Below are positions 1-8,893 of a stretch of 64,000 nucleotides of DNA, one piece after another. The DNA is from Amaricoccus sp003258405 (GTDB taxonomy: Bacteria > Pseudomonadota > Alphaproteobacteria > Rhodobacterales > Rhodobacteraceae): contig NZ_CP171225.1 of the NCBI RefSeq assembly GCF_043226085.1, forward strand, positions 3,658,001-3,722,000, given 5' to 3'. Under the pieces are notes generated by a model that searched no databases, was not told where the DNA came from, and worked only from the letters and a program-made list of their open reading frames with translations. The translations under genes and the position numbers were made by a program. Each line of letters opens with the position of its first letter. Within the stretch, counting starts at the first letter, position 1.

Positions 1-957
1 GAAGCTCAGCTGCTCGGTCGCGCGCCGGTTGATGAGATGGAGATGGACCCGCGTGGTCCAGAGGAAGGCCGCCGCCTCGACGAAGATGCTGTATTCCTCG
101 GGGCTGAACACGCCGATCTTCACCAGATCCTCGGGGCTGCGGACGTTGTTGAGGTATTTCGCGATCCAGAACAGCATCTGGAGGTCGCGCAGGCCCCCCT
201 TGCCCTCCTTCACGTTCGGTTCGAGCAGATAGCGCGTGCTGCCCTGCCGCCGGTGCCGCTCGGCGCGTTCCTCGAGCTTCATCTCCACGAACTCGGGGCC
301 GGTGCCCTTGAAGAGCTCGGACCAGAGCCGGTCGTTCAGGGTCTGCGCGAGATCCGCATCGCCCCAGATGTGCCGCTGCTCGAGCAGCGCCGTGCGGATC
401 GTCGAGTCCTTCTTGCCGAGCCGGATGCAGTCGTCGATCGTGCGCACCGAATGCCCGACCTTCATCTTCAGGTCCCAGAGGCAGTAGAGCGCGCTCTCGA
501 TCAGGCTCTCGCCCCAGGCGGTCTGCTTGTAGGGGGTGAGAAACAGCAGATCGACATCCGAGAACGGCGCCATCTCGCCCCGGCCGTAGCCGCCCACCGC
601 CACGAGCGAGATCCGCTCGCTGGCCGTGGGGTTGGGGCGCCGGTGGAGATGGGTCGCGGCGAGGTCGAGCACCAGCCGCATGATCTGGTCGGTGAGCCAG
701 GAATAGTCATAGACCGCGCGATAGGCCTCGCGCGGCGTCTGCGCGATGCGCTCGGCGATGGCGGCGCGCCCGGCCTCGAACACCTCGCGCAGCACGAGGA
801 CAGCCTCCTGCCGCAGCTGGGACTTGTCGGAGGTGGCCGCCGCGATGGCGGTGATGCGGTCCCGGACGGCCGCGATGTCGAGAAGGTCGCCCGGTCTTTC
901 GGCCAGTCCTGCCCAGGGCTCGTCGCTCGTGGGCAGGAGGCTCTGCTCAGTAGCCAA
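1..957 (-). CDS. glnD: Bifunctional uridylyltransferase/uridylyl-removing enzyme GlnD, N-terminal part
   Basis: GlnD uridylylates and deuridylylates PII proteins in response to glutamine and so sets the nitrogen status signal. The minus-strand frame is open from 957 to the window edge, about 319 codons of a protein usually near 900. It carries the nucleotidyltransferase signature GGYGRGEMAPFSDVDLL near residues 122-138, with the metal-binding SDVD inside it, followed by the PNVKEGKGGLRDLQ segment typical of GlnD. The start is taken as TTG at 957 because a GGAG lies about 11 bases upstream and no ATG fits; it overlaps the 3' end of the lipoprotein gene by 11 bases, suggesting translational coupling. 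The family is certain, the start less so. The C-terminal HD and ACT domains lie outside the window. Confidence 0.93.
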   Translation of the reverse strand, partial: MATEQSLLPTSDEPWAGLAERPGDLLDIAAVRDRITAIAAATSDKSQLRQEAVLVLREVFEAGRAAIAERIAQTPREAYRAVYDYSWLTDQIMRLVLDLAATHLHRRPNPTASERISLVAVGGYGRGEMAPFSDVDLLFLTPYKQTAWGESLIESALYCLWDLKMKVGHSVRTIDDCIRLGKKDSTIRTALLEQRHIWGDADLAQTLNDRLWSELFKGTGPEFVEMKLEERAERHRRQGSTRYLLEPNVKEGKGGLRDLQMLFWIAKYLNNVRSPEDLVKIGVFSPEEYSIFVEAAAFLWTTRVHLHLINRRATEQLSF

Positions 958-2140
958 TTGTGTCGAAACTCCGTGCCGCAGGCCGGATCACCGTCGAGGT
1001 GCCGCCGCGCACCTCATAGATCGCGAGATTGCGCTGGTTGGTGCCGTTGGGCAGCAGCCGGAACGGGCCGGTCGCGCCGAGGAAGCCCGAGCTCTTGGTC
1101 AGCCGGGCGGCGGAGAAGGGGCTGCCGCCATCGACGCGGGCTTCCGCGATCAGCGCGCCGATCGCCGCCACGCCGTCGAAGGCGAGCCCGGCAAGCGCCG
1201 CCGGCTGCTCGCCATAGGCGTTGTGATAGCGGCCGTTGAAGGCGCCGGCATAGCTCGGATCGGGCGCGACGAAGACACCGCCCTGCAGGCTGTCGAGCGC
1301 GAGGATCTCGGCCGAATCCGCCCAGCGCTGCATGCCGAGGAAGGCGACCTGGCCCGAGGCGAGCCCGTCGCGGCGCAGGGCCTCGGCGATATAGCCGAGC
1401 CCGCCGGTCGGGCCGTCGGTGAGGATGACGGCGTTGGCGCCACGGGCGTTGAGCGCCGCCGCCGCCGGTCCGGCCGCCGATTCAATCGCCTGCACCGAGA
1501 GGTTGTAGGGCTCGGAGGCGACCAGCGTCGCACCCCGGCGCTGGATCGCGCCGGCCGCGGCATCGCGCGCCGTCTCGCCCTCGAGGCCCGAGGGATAGAC
1601 GATGCCGTAGTTCCGCAGCCCCTGCGACAGGCCGTAGGCGACGAGACTGTCGGCGGTATTGGCGAAGGTCGCGCCGAGCACATAGACCGTGTCGCTCGCC
1701 ACCTCGGGGTTGTTGCTCATCGAGAGCATCTTGATGCCGGCGGCGCGCGCCACCGGTTCGGCCCCCGCGGTCGCGGTCGAGAACAGCGGCCCGACGATGA
1801 TCTTCGCGCCTTCCGCCACGGCCTGATTCGCCGCCGCCGCGCCACCGTCGGTGGTGCCGGAGGTCGGGTAGACCTTGAGATCGATCGTGGCGTTCTGGAG
1901 CCCGGTCTGGGCGAGCTGGGCGGCGTTGATGAGGCTCCGGCCGATCATCTCCTTGCCCGGATCGCCCGATCCGGTCGGCACCAGCAGCGCGACCGTCACC
2001 GGCTTGTTCGGATCGACCGCAATGCCGTCATCGGAAACGCGGGTCGGGGCGGAGTAGCTGCAGGCCGCGAGGGCGGCTGCGCTCGCGAGAACGGCAAGCC
2101 CGCGGAGGGCCTTACGGATGGGTTTGCGTACTGGCAGCAT
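947..2140 (-). CDS. LpoA-like penicillin-binding protein activator, periplasmic-binding fold lipoprotein
   Basis: This is a 397-residue predicted lipoprotein. A basic N-terminus and hydrophobic segment end in the lipobox LAAC with the modified cysteine at residue 27. The rest resembles the type 1 periplasmic binding fold (VALLVPTGSGDPGKEMIGRS, then IIVGPLFS) found in LpoA, the outer-membrane activator of PBP1A, and in Leu/Ile/Val-binding proteins. Absence of a neighbouring permease or ATPase favours the PBP-activator reading. It is divergent from rsmI, an arrangement I recall as common in proteobacteria, and its stop overlaps the start of glnD. A role in peptidoglycan synthesis is inferred from family and context. 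Confidence 0.85.
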   Translation of the reverse strand: MLPVRKPIRKALRGLAVLASAAALAACSYSAPTRVSDDGIAVDPNKPVTVALLVPTGSGDPGKEMIGRSLINAAQLAQTGLQNATIDLKVYPTSGTTDGGAAAANQAVAEGAKIIVGPLFSTATAGAEPVARAAGIKMLSMSNNPEVASDTVYVLGATFANTADSLVAYGLSQGLRNYGIVYPSGLEGETARDAAAGAIQRRGATLVASEPYNLSVQAIESAAGPAAAALNARGANAVILTDGPTGGLGYIAEALRRDGLASGQVAFLGMQRWADSAEILALDSLQGGVFVAPDPSYAGAFNGRYHNAYGEQPAALAGLAFDGVAAIGALIAEARVDGGSPFSAARLTKSSGFLGATGPFRLLPNGTNQRNLAIYEVRGGTSTVIRPAARSFDTIGY

Positions 2141-2229
2141 CGTGATGGCACCCCGAGGACAAATGTCTGTTGTGTTTGGCAGCCGGCGGGCGGCAAGGTA
2201 TGGGCTAGCCTGTCAAAAGTAAACGAAGA

Positions 2230-3144
2230 ATGGACGACGACAAGAAACCCGGCCACGAAGACCCCGCCGCCCTCGAGGTGCCGCACGAACCCGCCGGATC
2301 GCTCGCGCCGGGGCTCTACCTCGTCGCGACCCCGATCGGCAATGCCCGCGACATCACGCTCCGCGCGCTCGATGTGCTGGCCTCGGCCGACATCCTCGCC
2401 GCGGAGGACACGCGCAACACCCGCAAGCTTCTGGAAATCCACGGCATCCGCCGCGATGGCCGCAGCCTCTGGCCCTATCACGATCACAACGGCCCGCAGC
2501 AGCGCCCGCGGCTTCTCGCCGCCCTCGCCGAGGGCCGCTCCGTCGCGCTCGTCTCCGATGCCGGCACCCCGATGGTCGCCGATCCCGGCTTTCCGCTCGC
2601 CCGCGAGGCGATCGAGGCGGGCCATGAGGTGACGGCCCTTCCCGGCGCCTCGGCGCTGCTCGCGGCCCTCGCGATCTCGGGGCAGCCGACCGACCGCTTC
2701 CTCTTCGCGGGCTTCCTGCCGCCCAAGGCCGCCGCCCGCCGCCGCGCGCTCGAGGATCTGGCGCAGGTCCCCGCGACGCTGGTCTTCTACGAGGCGCCGC
2801 GCCGCGTGGCCGAGAGCCTCGCCGCCATGGCCGAGACGCTCGGCCCCGACCGGCCCGCAGCACTCTGCCGCGAGCTCACCAAGCGCTTCGAGGAGGCCCG
2901 GCGCGGCACGCTCGGCAGCCTCGCCGCCGATCTTGCCGAAGGCCCCGACCCGCGCGGCGAGATCGTCGTGGTGATCGGCCCGCCGCTCGCCCGCGAGATC
3001 GGTGACGACGAGCTCGACACCCGCCTGCGCGTCGCGCTGGCCGAAGGCACCGTGAAGGACGCCGCCACGGCCGTCGCCGCCGCGCTCGGCCTGCCGCGCC
3101 GCCGGGTCTATGCCCGCGCGCTCGCGCTCGAGGCGGGGGCGTGA
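2230..3144 (+). CDS. rsmI: 16S rRNA (cytidine(1402)-2'-O)-methyltransferase RsmI
   Basis: RsmI 2'-O-methylates C1402 in the decoding centre of 16S rRNA using S-adenosylmethionine. The 304-residue protein has the tetrapyrrole-methylase fold: LVATPIGNARDITLRAL near residues 31-47, AEDTRNTRKLL near 58-68, SDAGTP at 109-114 and the PGAS loop near 138-141, all hallmarks of the family. It has an N-terminal extension of about 28 polar residues before the core. Divergent from the LpoA-like gene, and its stop overlaps the GTG start of yraN by four bases, so the two are co-translated. The Shine-Dalgarno at the ATG is weak. Confidence 0.96.
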   Translation: MDDDKKPGHEDPAALEVPHEPAGSLAPGLYLVATPIGNARDITLRALDVLASADILAAEDTRNTRKLLEIHGIRRDGRSLWPYHDHNGPQQRPRLLAALAEGRSVALVSDAGTPMVADPGFPLAREAIEAGHEVTALPGASALLAALAISGQPTDRFLFAGFLPPKAAARRRALEDLAQVPATLVFYEAPRRVAESLAAMAETLGPDRPAALCRELTKRFEEARRGTLGSLAADLAEGPDPRGEIVVVIGPPLAREIGDDELDTRLRVALAEGTVKDAATAVAAALGLPRRRVYARALALEAGA

Positions 3145-3503
3145 GCCGGGGAAGCCGCGCCTTCCACGCGGGCCTCGCCGCCGAGGAGATCGCCGCAAGG
3201 CTCTATGCCGCCGAGGGGGCGACCCTCGCCGCTGCCCGCTGGCGCTGCCCCGAGGGCGAGATCGATCTCGTGCTGCGCGCGCCCGGCCTCGTCGTCTTCG
3301 CCGAGGTGAAGGCCCGCCGCAGCCACGAGGCCGCCGCCGAGGCCGTTCCCCCGCGCCAGTGGGCCCGGATCGGCGCCGCCGCCACCCGCTGGCTGGCCGA
3401 GGAAACCGACGGCACGCTCCCCTGCCGCTTCGATCTCGTCCTCGTCGACCGCGCCGGCCGCTGCGCGCGCATCGAGAACGCCGCGAGCTTCGAGGGCTGG
3501 TAG
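3141..3503 (+). CDS. YraN/UPF0102 family endonuclease-fold protein
   Basis: A 120-residue protein of the UPF0102 (YraN) family, related to Holliday-junction-resolvase-like nucleases. The diagnostic residues are visible: GEID near 39-42 and EVKAR near 55-59, corresponding to the E-x-D and E-x-K metal-binding pattern. It starts with GTG overlapping the rsmI stop (GTGA), the usual rsmI-yraN pairing. The biochemical role of the family is unsettled; DNA processing is inferred from fold only. Confidence 0.92.
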   Translation: MSRGSRAFHAGLAAEEIAARLYAAEGATLAAARWRCPEGEIDLVLRAPGLVVFAEVKARRSHEAAAEAVPPRQWARIGAAATRWLAEETDGTLPCRFDLVLVDRAGRCARIENAASFEGW

Positions 3504-3506
3504 GCG

Positions 3507-3552
3507 CGCCCGCCCAAAGCTACGCCCGCCCGAAGCCACGCCCGCCCGGCCA
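3507..3552. repeat. Short tandem repeat, 16-bp unit, about 2.9 copies
   Basis: Directly after the yraN stop, a unit beginning CGCCCGCCC recurs at 3507, 3523 and 3539. The first two units differ at two positions and the third is incomplete. It is non-coding and may be a replication-slippage product; no hairpin is formed. Confidence 0.75.
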
Positions 3553-3618
3553 CGGAATTGACATCGCCCGAGGGAGTGCGGGATACCTGCAGGAGGCATC
3601 CGGGCGGAGGGGACAGCA

Positions 3619-4107
3619 ATGCAGACGGGTAAGGCGGGCTTGCCGCTGCGCACCATCACCACGGTGATGATGGCGCTGACCGGGGCGAGCCTCTTCATCG
3701 CCTTCATGCTCGAGGATCTCTCCGGCCTCGCCCCCGATCAGTCCGCGGCGCTGTCGCGGATGCTGGTCCTGCGCTACATCCTCGCCATGGCGATCGGCGG
3801 CGCGCTTGCGGGCTGGCTGCTGGCCGGGCTCTTCGGGCGGCGCGGGCTTCGCGGCTGGTTCCTCGCGCTGCTCGGCGGCATCGTCACCGCCCTCATCGCG
3901 GGCCTTCTCGGCAGCGCCGTGGGGCTCCTGCCGGATCTCCTCGCCGACGGCTTCTCCATGGGCGATCTCATCGCCGTCGCCTTCGGCCTGCTCGTGTTCC
4001 CGCTCGCCCTCGCCGGACAGCCGCTCCTCCTCGCCCTCTGGCTCATCCTCATCGGGCTCACCCACCTCTGGGCGCGGCGCGCGCGGGACCTGCGGCGCCT
4101 GTCCTGA
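3619..4107 (+). CDS. Small integral membrane protein, unknown function
   Basis: A 162-residue very hydrophobic protein with about four predicted membrane segments (roughly residues 13-33, 52-72, 79-105 and 118-150), a short polar loop near 34-46 and a basic C-terminus (RRARDLRRL). I do not recognise the family. It is preceded by a purine-rich stretch (GGAGGGGACAGCA) that makes a good ribosome-binding site for ATG 3619. It stands alone between yraN and gshB and is followed by the first copy of the 82-bp repeat. Codon use matches its neighbours, so it is probably a native gene. Confidence 0.8.
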   Translation: MQTGKAGLPLRTITTVMMALTGASLFIAFMLEDLSGLAPDQSAALSRMLVLRYILAMAIGGALAGWLLAGLFGRRGLRGWFLALLGGIVTALIAGLLGSAVGLLPDLLADGFSMGDLIAVAFGLLVFPLALAGQPLLLALWLILIGLTHLWARRARDLRRLS

Positions 4108-4214
4108 GGCCCCGGTCGCCCGCGTCCCGCCACCCCGCGGCCTTTCCGCAGCGGCATCGGCGCCCGGCGCCCGACCACAGCCCCGTGAGTTCCACGAAGG
4201 CCGTCCCGGGCGGC

Positions 4215-4296
4215 ATTCATGATATGTTAACTACGAAAATCCAATGATTTCAGTGGCATTTTTTGATTTTCACGGTGAAACGCCCCGTTTTCACGG
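4215..4296 (+). repeat. 82-bp dispersed intergenic repeat, copy 1
   Basis: This AT-rich element (starts ATTCATGATATGTTAACTAC) matches 28155-28236 at 78 of 82 positions with no gaps; all four differences are transitions (4250, 4253, 4258, 4264). Its right end contains a perfect palindrome TTTCAC-G-GTGAAA (4268-4280) and a second arm CGTTTTCAC (4286-4294) that can pair with GTGAAACG (4275-4282). It lies 108 bases after the membrane protein gene and 107 bases before gshB. The flanks outside the 82 bases are unrelated in the two copies, so the unit is discrete. Confidence 0.93.
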
Positions 4297-4402
4297 CCGG
4301 GATACCCCTCATTCCGGCCCGCCGCGGCTGCCGGCCTCTCTTGCCAAGGCTGCCCGGCCCCGCCATGACTGACCCGGCAGAAGACACGAGCCGAGGACGC
4401 CC

Positions 4403-5344
4403 ATGGGCCTTAAAGTCGCTGTCCAGATGGACCCGATCCAGAATATCGACATCAATGCGGACTCGAGCTTCCGCATCATGGAGGAGGCCCAGGCCCGCGG
4501 CCACGAGCTCTTCTACTATACCCCCGACAAGCTCGCCCTCGAGGAAGGCCGCGTCACCGCCCGCGGCTGGCCGGTGACGGTGCGGCGCGAGAAGGGCAAT
4601 CACGCGACCCTCGGGGAAGAAACCGTGATCGACCTCTCCGACTGGGATGTGGTCTGGCTCCGCCAGGACCCGCCCTTCGACATGAGCTACATCACCACCA
4701 CCCATATCCTCGAGCGCATCCACCCCGCGACCCTTGTGGTGAACGATCCGTTCTGGGTGCGGAATTTCCCCGAGAAGCTCCTCGTGCTCGGCTTCCCCGA
4801 TCTCACGCCCCCCACCACGGTCGCCCGCGATCTCGCCACGCTCCGCGCCTTCAAGGACCGCCACGGCGACATCATCCTCAAGCCGCTCTACGGCAACGGC
4901 GGGGCAGGGGTGTTCCGTCTCGATGCCAACGATCGCAACTTCAGCGCGCTCTACGAGCTGTTCACCGGCCTCAACCGCGAGCCCCTGATCGCCCAGAAGT
5001 TCCTCCCCGACGTCTCCGCCGGCGACAAGCGGGTGATCCTCGTCGATGGCGAGCCGGTGGGCGGCATCAACCGCGTGCCCCAGAAGGGCGAGACGCGCTC
5101 GAACATGCATGTGGGCGGCCGGCCCGAAAAGATCGACCTCACCGAGCGCGACCGCGAGATCTGCGCCCGCATCGGCCCGCTCCTGCGCGAGAAGGGCCAG
5201 CTCTTCGTCGGCATCGACGTGATCGGCGGCTGGCTCACCGAGATCAACGTGACCTCTCCGACCGGCATCCAGGAGCTCGAACGCTTCGACGGGATCAACG
5301 TGGCCGCGAAGATCTGGGAGGCAATCGAGGCAAGGCGGGCCTGA
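4403..5344 (+). CDS. gshB: Glutathione synthase
   Basis: GshB joins gamma-glutamylcysteine and glycine using ATP, the last step of glutathione synthesis in the cytoplasm. The 313-residue length is the usual one. The N-terminal domain begins MGLKVAVQMDPIQNIDINAD, and the ATP-grasp domain (about 125-305) shows ILKPLYGNGGAGVFR and the metal/substrate segment GGWLTEINVTSPTGIQEL near the C-terminus. ATG 4403 follows GAGG by about 6 bases. The stop overlaps the start of the following esterase gene by one base (TGATG). A copy of the dispersed 82-bp repeat lies in its upstream region. Confidence 0.97.
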   Translation: MGLKVAVQMDPIQNIDINADSSFRIMEEAQARGHELFYYTPDKLALEEGRVTARGWPVTVRREKGNHATLGEETVIDLSDWDVVWLRQDPPFDMSYITTTHILERIHPATLVVNDPFWVRNFPEKLLVLGFPDLTPPTTVARDLATLRAFKDRHGDIILKPLYGNGGAGVFRLDANDRNFSALYELFTGLNREPLIAQKFLPDVSAGDKRVILVDGEPVGGINRVPQKGETRSNMHVGGRPEKIDLTERDREICARIGPLLREKGQLFVGIDVIGGWLTEINVTSPTGIQELERFDGINVAAKIWEAIEARRA

Positions 5345-6237
5345 TGTCCTGGCAGCTCTCCACCCTCAACCTCTATCTCCGCACGGCCGAAAAGGCCCTG
5401 CTCGCCCGCATGCCCAACCCGGTCAGCGCCCGCGAGCGGCTCGAGAACCAGGCCACGCTCTTTCCGATGCCCGCGGGGGCGAAGTTCGGCAAGTTCGGCG
5501 CGGGCGGTCTCCGGCTCGAGGCCGATGCGCGGGGCGGGCTGCTGCTCTGGATCCATGGCGGGGCCTACATCATGGGCTCGCCCAGGACGCACAGCGCGAT
5601 GGTCGCGGCCCTTGCCCGGCGGGCGGGGCTCGGGGCCGTGCTCCCCGCCTACCGGCTCGCCCCCGAGCATCCCTTTCCGGCCGCGTTCGAGGATTGCCGC
5701 GCGGCCTGGGACGCGCTCATCGCCGAAGGCGTGGCGCCCTCCCGGATCGTGCTCGGCGGCGACAGCGCGGGCGGCGGGCTTGTCTTCGCCCTCCTGCACG
5801 AGCTTCTGGCCGAGGGCCGCCCGCTTCCGGCCTGCGTCGTGTCCTTCAGCCCCTGGGCCGATCTCACGCTCTCGGGCGACACGCTCTTCAGCCTCTCCTC
5901 CCGCGATGTCCTGCTGCCGATCGAACGCCTGCCCGAGATCCGCACCATGTATCTCCAGGGCGCCGAGCCCCGCGATCCGCGCGCCTCGCCCCTCTTCGGC
6001 GATTTCGAGGGCGCGCCGCCGGTCTTCATCCAGGCCAGCCGCACCGAGATCCTGCTCGACGACGCCCGCCGTCTGGCCCGGCGGATGACCGACCAGGATG
6101 TCGACGCGACCCTCGATCTCGCCGATGGCCTGCCCCATGTCTGGCAGATCTACCAGGGCTGGCTCCCCGAAGCCGACGAGGCGCTCGATCACGCCGCGAC
6201 CTGGATCCGCTCCCGGCTCGCCGCCGGAAAGGCCTGA
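5344..6237 (+). CDS. Alpha/beta hydrolase, hormone-sensitive-lipase-type esterase
   Basis: A 297-residue esterase of the HSL (family IV) group: oxyanion-hole motif HGGAY at about 71-75 and nucleophile elbow GDSAGG with serine near 141; the acid is probably in the EILLDD segment and the histidine in LPHVW near 270. Family members hydrolyse short acyl esters; the substrate here cannot be told. Translationally coupled to gshB through TGATG. It converges on comM with 13 bases between stop codons. Confidence 0.9.
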   Translation: MSWQLSTLNLYLRTAEKALLARMPNPVSARERLENQATLFPMPAGAKFGKFGAGGLRLEADARGGLLLWIHGGAYIMGSPRTHSAMVAALARRAGLGAVLPAYRLAPEHPFPAAFEDCRAAWDALIAEGVAPSRIVLGGDSAGGGLVFALLHELLAEGRPLPACVVSFSPWADLTLSGDTLFSLSSRDVLLPIERLPEIRTMYLQGAEPRDPRASPLFGDFEGAPPVFIQASRTEILLDDARRLARRMTDQDVDATLDLADGLPHVWQIYQGWLPEADEALDHAATWIRSRLAAGKA

Positions 6238-6250
6238 GACCCGTCCCGGC

Positions 6251-7753
6251 TCAGAGCGCGAGCCGGTAGCCGGCCGCCTCGGCGATATGGGGCCGGTCGA
6301 TGATCTCGGCGCCCTCGAGATCGGCGATGGTGCGGGCCACCCGCAGGATCCGGTGATAGGCCCGCGCGCTGAGCCGGAAGCGGGTTGCGACACTTCCGAG
6401 CAGCTCTTCGGCGCCGTCGCTGCGCGTGGTGATCGCCTCCAGAAGCTCGCCTTCCGCATCGGCATTGACGCTCACCCCCTCAAGCCCGGCAAAGCGCTCC
6501 GATTGCCGCGCGCGGGCCGCCGCAACGCGGGCCGCCACCGCCGCACTCGGCTCGCCCCGGCCGGTGGTGGCGAGATCCTCCACGCGGACCTGCGGCACCT
6601 CGACGCGGAGATCGAACCGGTCCATCAGCGGCCCGGAGATCCGCCCGAGATACTCCGTGCCACACTCGGGCACGCGGGCGCAGGCGCGGTCGGGATCGGT
6701 GAGATGGCCGCAGCGGCAGGGATTGGCCGCCGCCACCAGCATGAACCGGCAGGGATAGCGGGCATGGGCATTGGCGCGGGCGACCACCACATCGCCGGTC
6801 TCGATCGGCTGACGCAGGGTCTCGAGCACGGCGCGGGAAAACTCGGGCAGTTCGTCGAGAAAGAGCACGCCATGATGGGCGAGGCTGATCTCGCCGGGCT
6901 TCGCACCCCGTCCACCGCCGACGATCGCCGCCATCGAGGCGGTGTGATGCGGCGTGCGGAACGGCCGGGTGCGGCTGATGCCGCCCTCGTCGAGCAGCCC
7001 CGCAAGCGAATGGATCATCGAGGTTTCGAGCGCCTCGGCCGGATCGAGCGGCGGCAGAAGCCCGGGCAGCCGCGCCGCGAGCATCGACTTGCCGCTGCCG
7101 GGCGGCCCGACCATCAGCAGGTGGTGCCGCCCGGCCGCCGCGATCTCGAGCGCCCGCTTGGCCTTCTCCTGCCCCTTCACCTCCGCGAGATCCTTCGGGG
7201 AGGCAGGCTCGATCACGGTGCCCGGGCTGGCCGGCGCGAGGGCCGCGCGGCCGTTGAGATGGTTGACGAGCTCCAGCAGCGTTTTCGGCGCGAGCACCTG
7301 CACGGCGCCGACCCAGGCCGCCTCCGCGCCGCAGCCGGCCGGACAGATCAGCCCGCAATCGGCCTCCGCCGCCGCCAGGGCGGCCGGAAGGGCGCCGATC
7401 ACCGGCACGAGCGAGCCATCGAGCGAGAGCTCCCCCAGCGCGACCTGCGAGGCGACGGCATCGGCGGGCAGCGCCTCCATCGCGGCGAGCACGGCAAGCG
7501 CGATCGGCAGATCGAAATGCGAGCCCTCCTTCGGCATGTCGGCGGGCGAGAGGTTCACCGTGATCCGGCGCGCGGGCAGCGCGAGCCCCATCGCGGTCAG
7601 TGCGGCCCGGACCCGCTCGCGCGCCTCCGAGACGGCCTTGTCCGGCATGCCGACGAGATTGAACGCCGGAAGCCCCGCAACGATCGCACACTGGACCTCG
7701 ACAATCCGGGCCTCGATCCCCTGAAACGCAACGGTGTAGGCACGCGCAACCAT
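6251..7753 (-). CDS. comM: ComM/YifB family Mg-chelatase-like AAA ATPase
   Basis: A 500-residue protein with an N-terminal Lon-protease-like S5 fold (LVGMPDKAVSEARERVRAAL), a AAA+ domain with Walker A GPPGSGKS at 216-223 and Walker B GVLFLDE near 295-301, and a C-terminal Mg-chelatase region (SARAYHRILRVARTIADLEG). A cysteine cluster, NPCRCGH and further Cys to about residue 368, is typical of the family. ComM is known in Vibrio and Acinetobacter as a branch-migration helicase in natural transformation; outside competent species the role is less clear. Monocistronic on the minus strand, divergent from rpoH. Confidence 0.94.
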   Translation of the reverse strand: MVARAYTVAFQGIEARIVEVQCAIVAGLPAFNLVGMPDKAVSEARERVRAALTAMGLALPARRITVNLSPADMPKEGSHFDLPIALAVLAAMEALPADAVASQVALGELSLDGSLVPVIGALPAALAAAEADCGLICPAGCGAEAAWVGAVQVLAPKTLLELVNHLNGRAALAPASPGTVIEPASPKDLAEVKGQEKAKRALEIAAAGRHHLLMVGPPGSGKSMLAARLPGLLPPLDPAEALETSMIHSLAGLLDEGGISRTRPFRTPHHTASMAAIVGGGRGAKPGEISLAHHGVLFLDELPEFSRAVLETLRQPIETGDVVVARANAHARYPCRFMLVAAANPCRCGHLTDPDRACARVPECGTEYLGRISGPLMDRFDLRVEVPQVRVEDLATTGRGEPSAAVAARVAAARARQSERFAGLEGVSVNADAEGELLEAITTRSDGAEELLGSVATRFRLSARAYHRILRVARTIADLEGAEIIDRPHIAEAAGYRLAL

Positions 7754-7942
7754 GTCCGCTCCCGACGACTTCCTCCGAGCTTTGCCGCTGGCCGCCTTGC
7801 GTTTTGGTTAAGAAATGGGCGGTTACGTAAACCGTTCGTTATCTATGCGCAAAAAAAACCTGAAAAAGTGAACCGCTCGCCCCGCGCGTGCGTTCTCTCT
7901 CCGGAACGTGCTGACCGATGCGCAGCTAAAGGGGATAGTTTC

Positions 7943-8827
7943 ATGGCGCTCGACGACAACGGCATCCGGAGAGTCACACGACAGGCAATGCGGGCCGAGA
8001 TGCTCGACGCCGAGACCGAGCTCGCGCTGGCGCGGGCCTGGCGCGAGGAGGGCGACGAACGCGCGTTGCACCGGCTCGTGAACGCCTACTTCCGCCTCGC
8101 GGTGTCGATGGCGGGCAAGTATCATCGCTACGGTGCCTCGATGCCGGATCTCGTGCAGGAGGCGGGCGTCGGGTTGCTCAAGGCGGCGGAAAAGTTCGAC
8201 CCCGACCGCGGTGTCCGCTTCTCGACATATGCGGTCTGGTGGATAAAGGCCTCGATCCAGGATTACGTGATGCGCAACTGGTCCCTCGTGCGCACCGGAT
8301 CGACCTCCTCGCAGAAATCGCTCTTCTTCAACCTGCGCCGGGTTCGCGCGCGCCTCGAACGCGACGGTGCGGCCGATGGCGCGGTGCTCGACGGCCAGCG
8401 GCTGCGCGAAATGGTCGCCTCGGAGCTCGGCGTGTCGCTCCGGGATGTCGAGATGATGGAGGCGCGCCTTTCGGGCGCCGATTTCTCGCTCAATGCGCAG
8501 CAGTCCGACGATTCCGGCGCGCGCGAATGGCTCGAGACCCTCGAGGACGAGGGGCCCGCCGCCGCCGAAACCGTCGAGCGCGACTCCGATCTCGCCACCG
8601 CGCGTGGCTGGATCGCGGGGGCACTGGATTCGTTGAGTTCCCGCGAGCGCAAGATCATCATCGAACGCAAGCTCAGCGACGAGCCGCGGACGCTCGAATG
8701 CATCGGTCAGGATCTGGGCGTGAGCAAGGAGCGTGTGCGGCAGCTCGAGGTGCAGGCGCTCGGCAAGATGCGCTCGCATATTCAGTCGGTTGCGGGCGGA
8801 GCGGCGGAACTCGTCGCAGCGGGCTGA
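7943..8827 (+). CDS. rpoH: RNA polymerase sigma factor RpoH (heat-shock/stress type)
   Basis: A 294-residue sigma-70 family factor. Region 2 contains VQEAGVGLLKAAEKFDPDRG and RFSTYAVWWIKASIQDYVMRNW, and it carries the RpoH box QKSLFFNLRR at about 124-133, which separates RpoH from RpoD; region 4 ends with the helix-turn-helix VSKERVRQLE. ATG 7943 follows AAGGGGA at a good distance. The following ChaN-like and coaBC genes match the context I recall for rpoHII of Rhodobacter sphaeroides, the paralogue used in singlet-oxygen response, so it is more likely RpoHII than RpoHI; this paralogue call is inference. The 190-base divergent region with comM is AT-rich, but I could not assign a promoter confidently. 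Confidence 0.95.
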   Translation: MALDDNGIRRVTRQAMRAEMLDAETELALARAWREEGDERALHRLVNAYFRLAVSMAGKYHRYGASMPDLVQEAGVGLLKAAEKFDPDRGVRFSTYAVWWIKASIQDYVMRNWSLVRTGSTSSQKSLFFNLRRVRARLERDGAADGAVLDGQRLREMVASELGVSLRDVEMMEARLSGADFSLNAQQSDDSGAREWLETLEDEGPAAAETVERDSDLATARGWIAGALDSLSSRERKIIIERKLSDEPRTLECIGQDLGVSKERVRQLEVQALGKMRSHIQSVAGGAAELVAAG

Positions 8828-8893
8828 AACAGGCGTGACCTTGCCCTCCGGGCCATGCGATACTCCCTCCATCGCTGTCGTCCGGAGGCCGTC

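Noticed and set aside
37..1239. Long plus-strand frame of 400 codons
   Set aside because: It is antisense to glnD and the LpoA-like gene, whose minus-strand frames carry recognisable motifs; its own product is arginine-rich without family resemblance, the usual effect of high GC.
6098..7942. Upstream extension of the rpoH frame (909 codons in total)
   Set aside because: The extension is antisense to comM; RpoH begins at ATG 7943 with a good ribosome-binding site and normal length.
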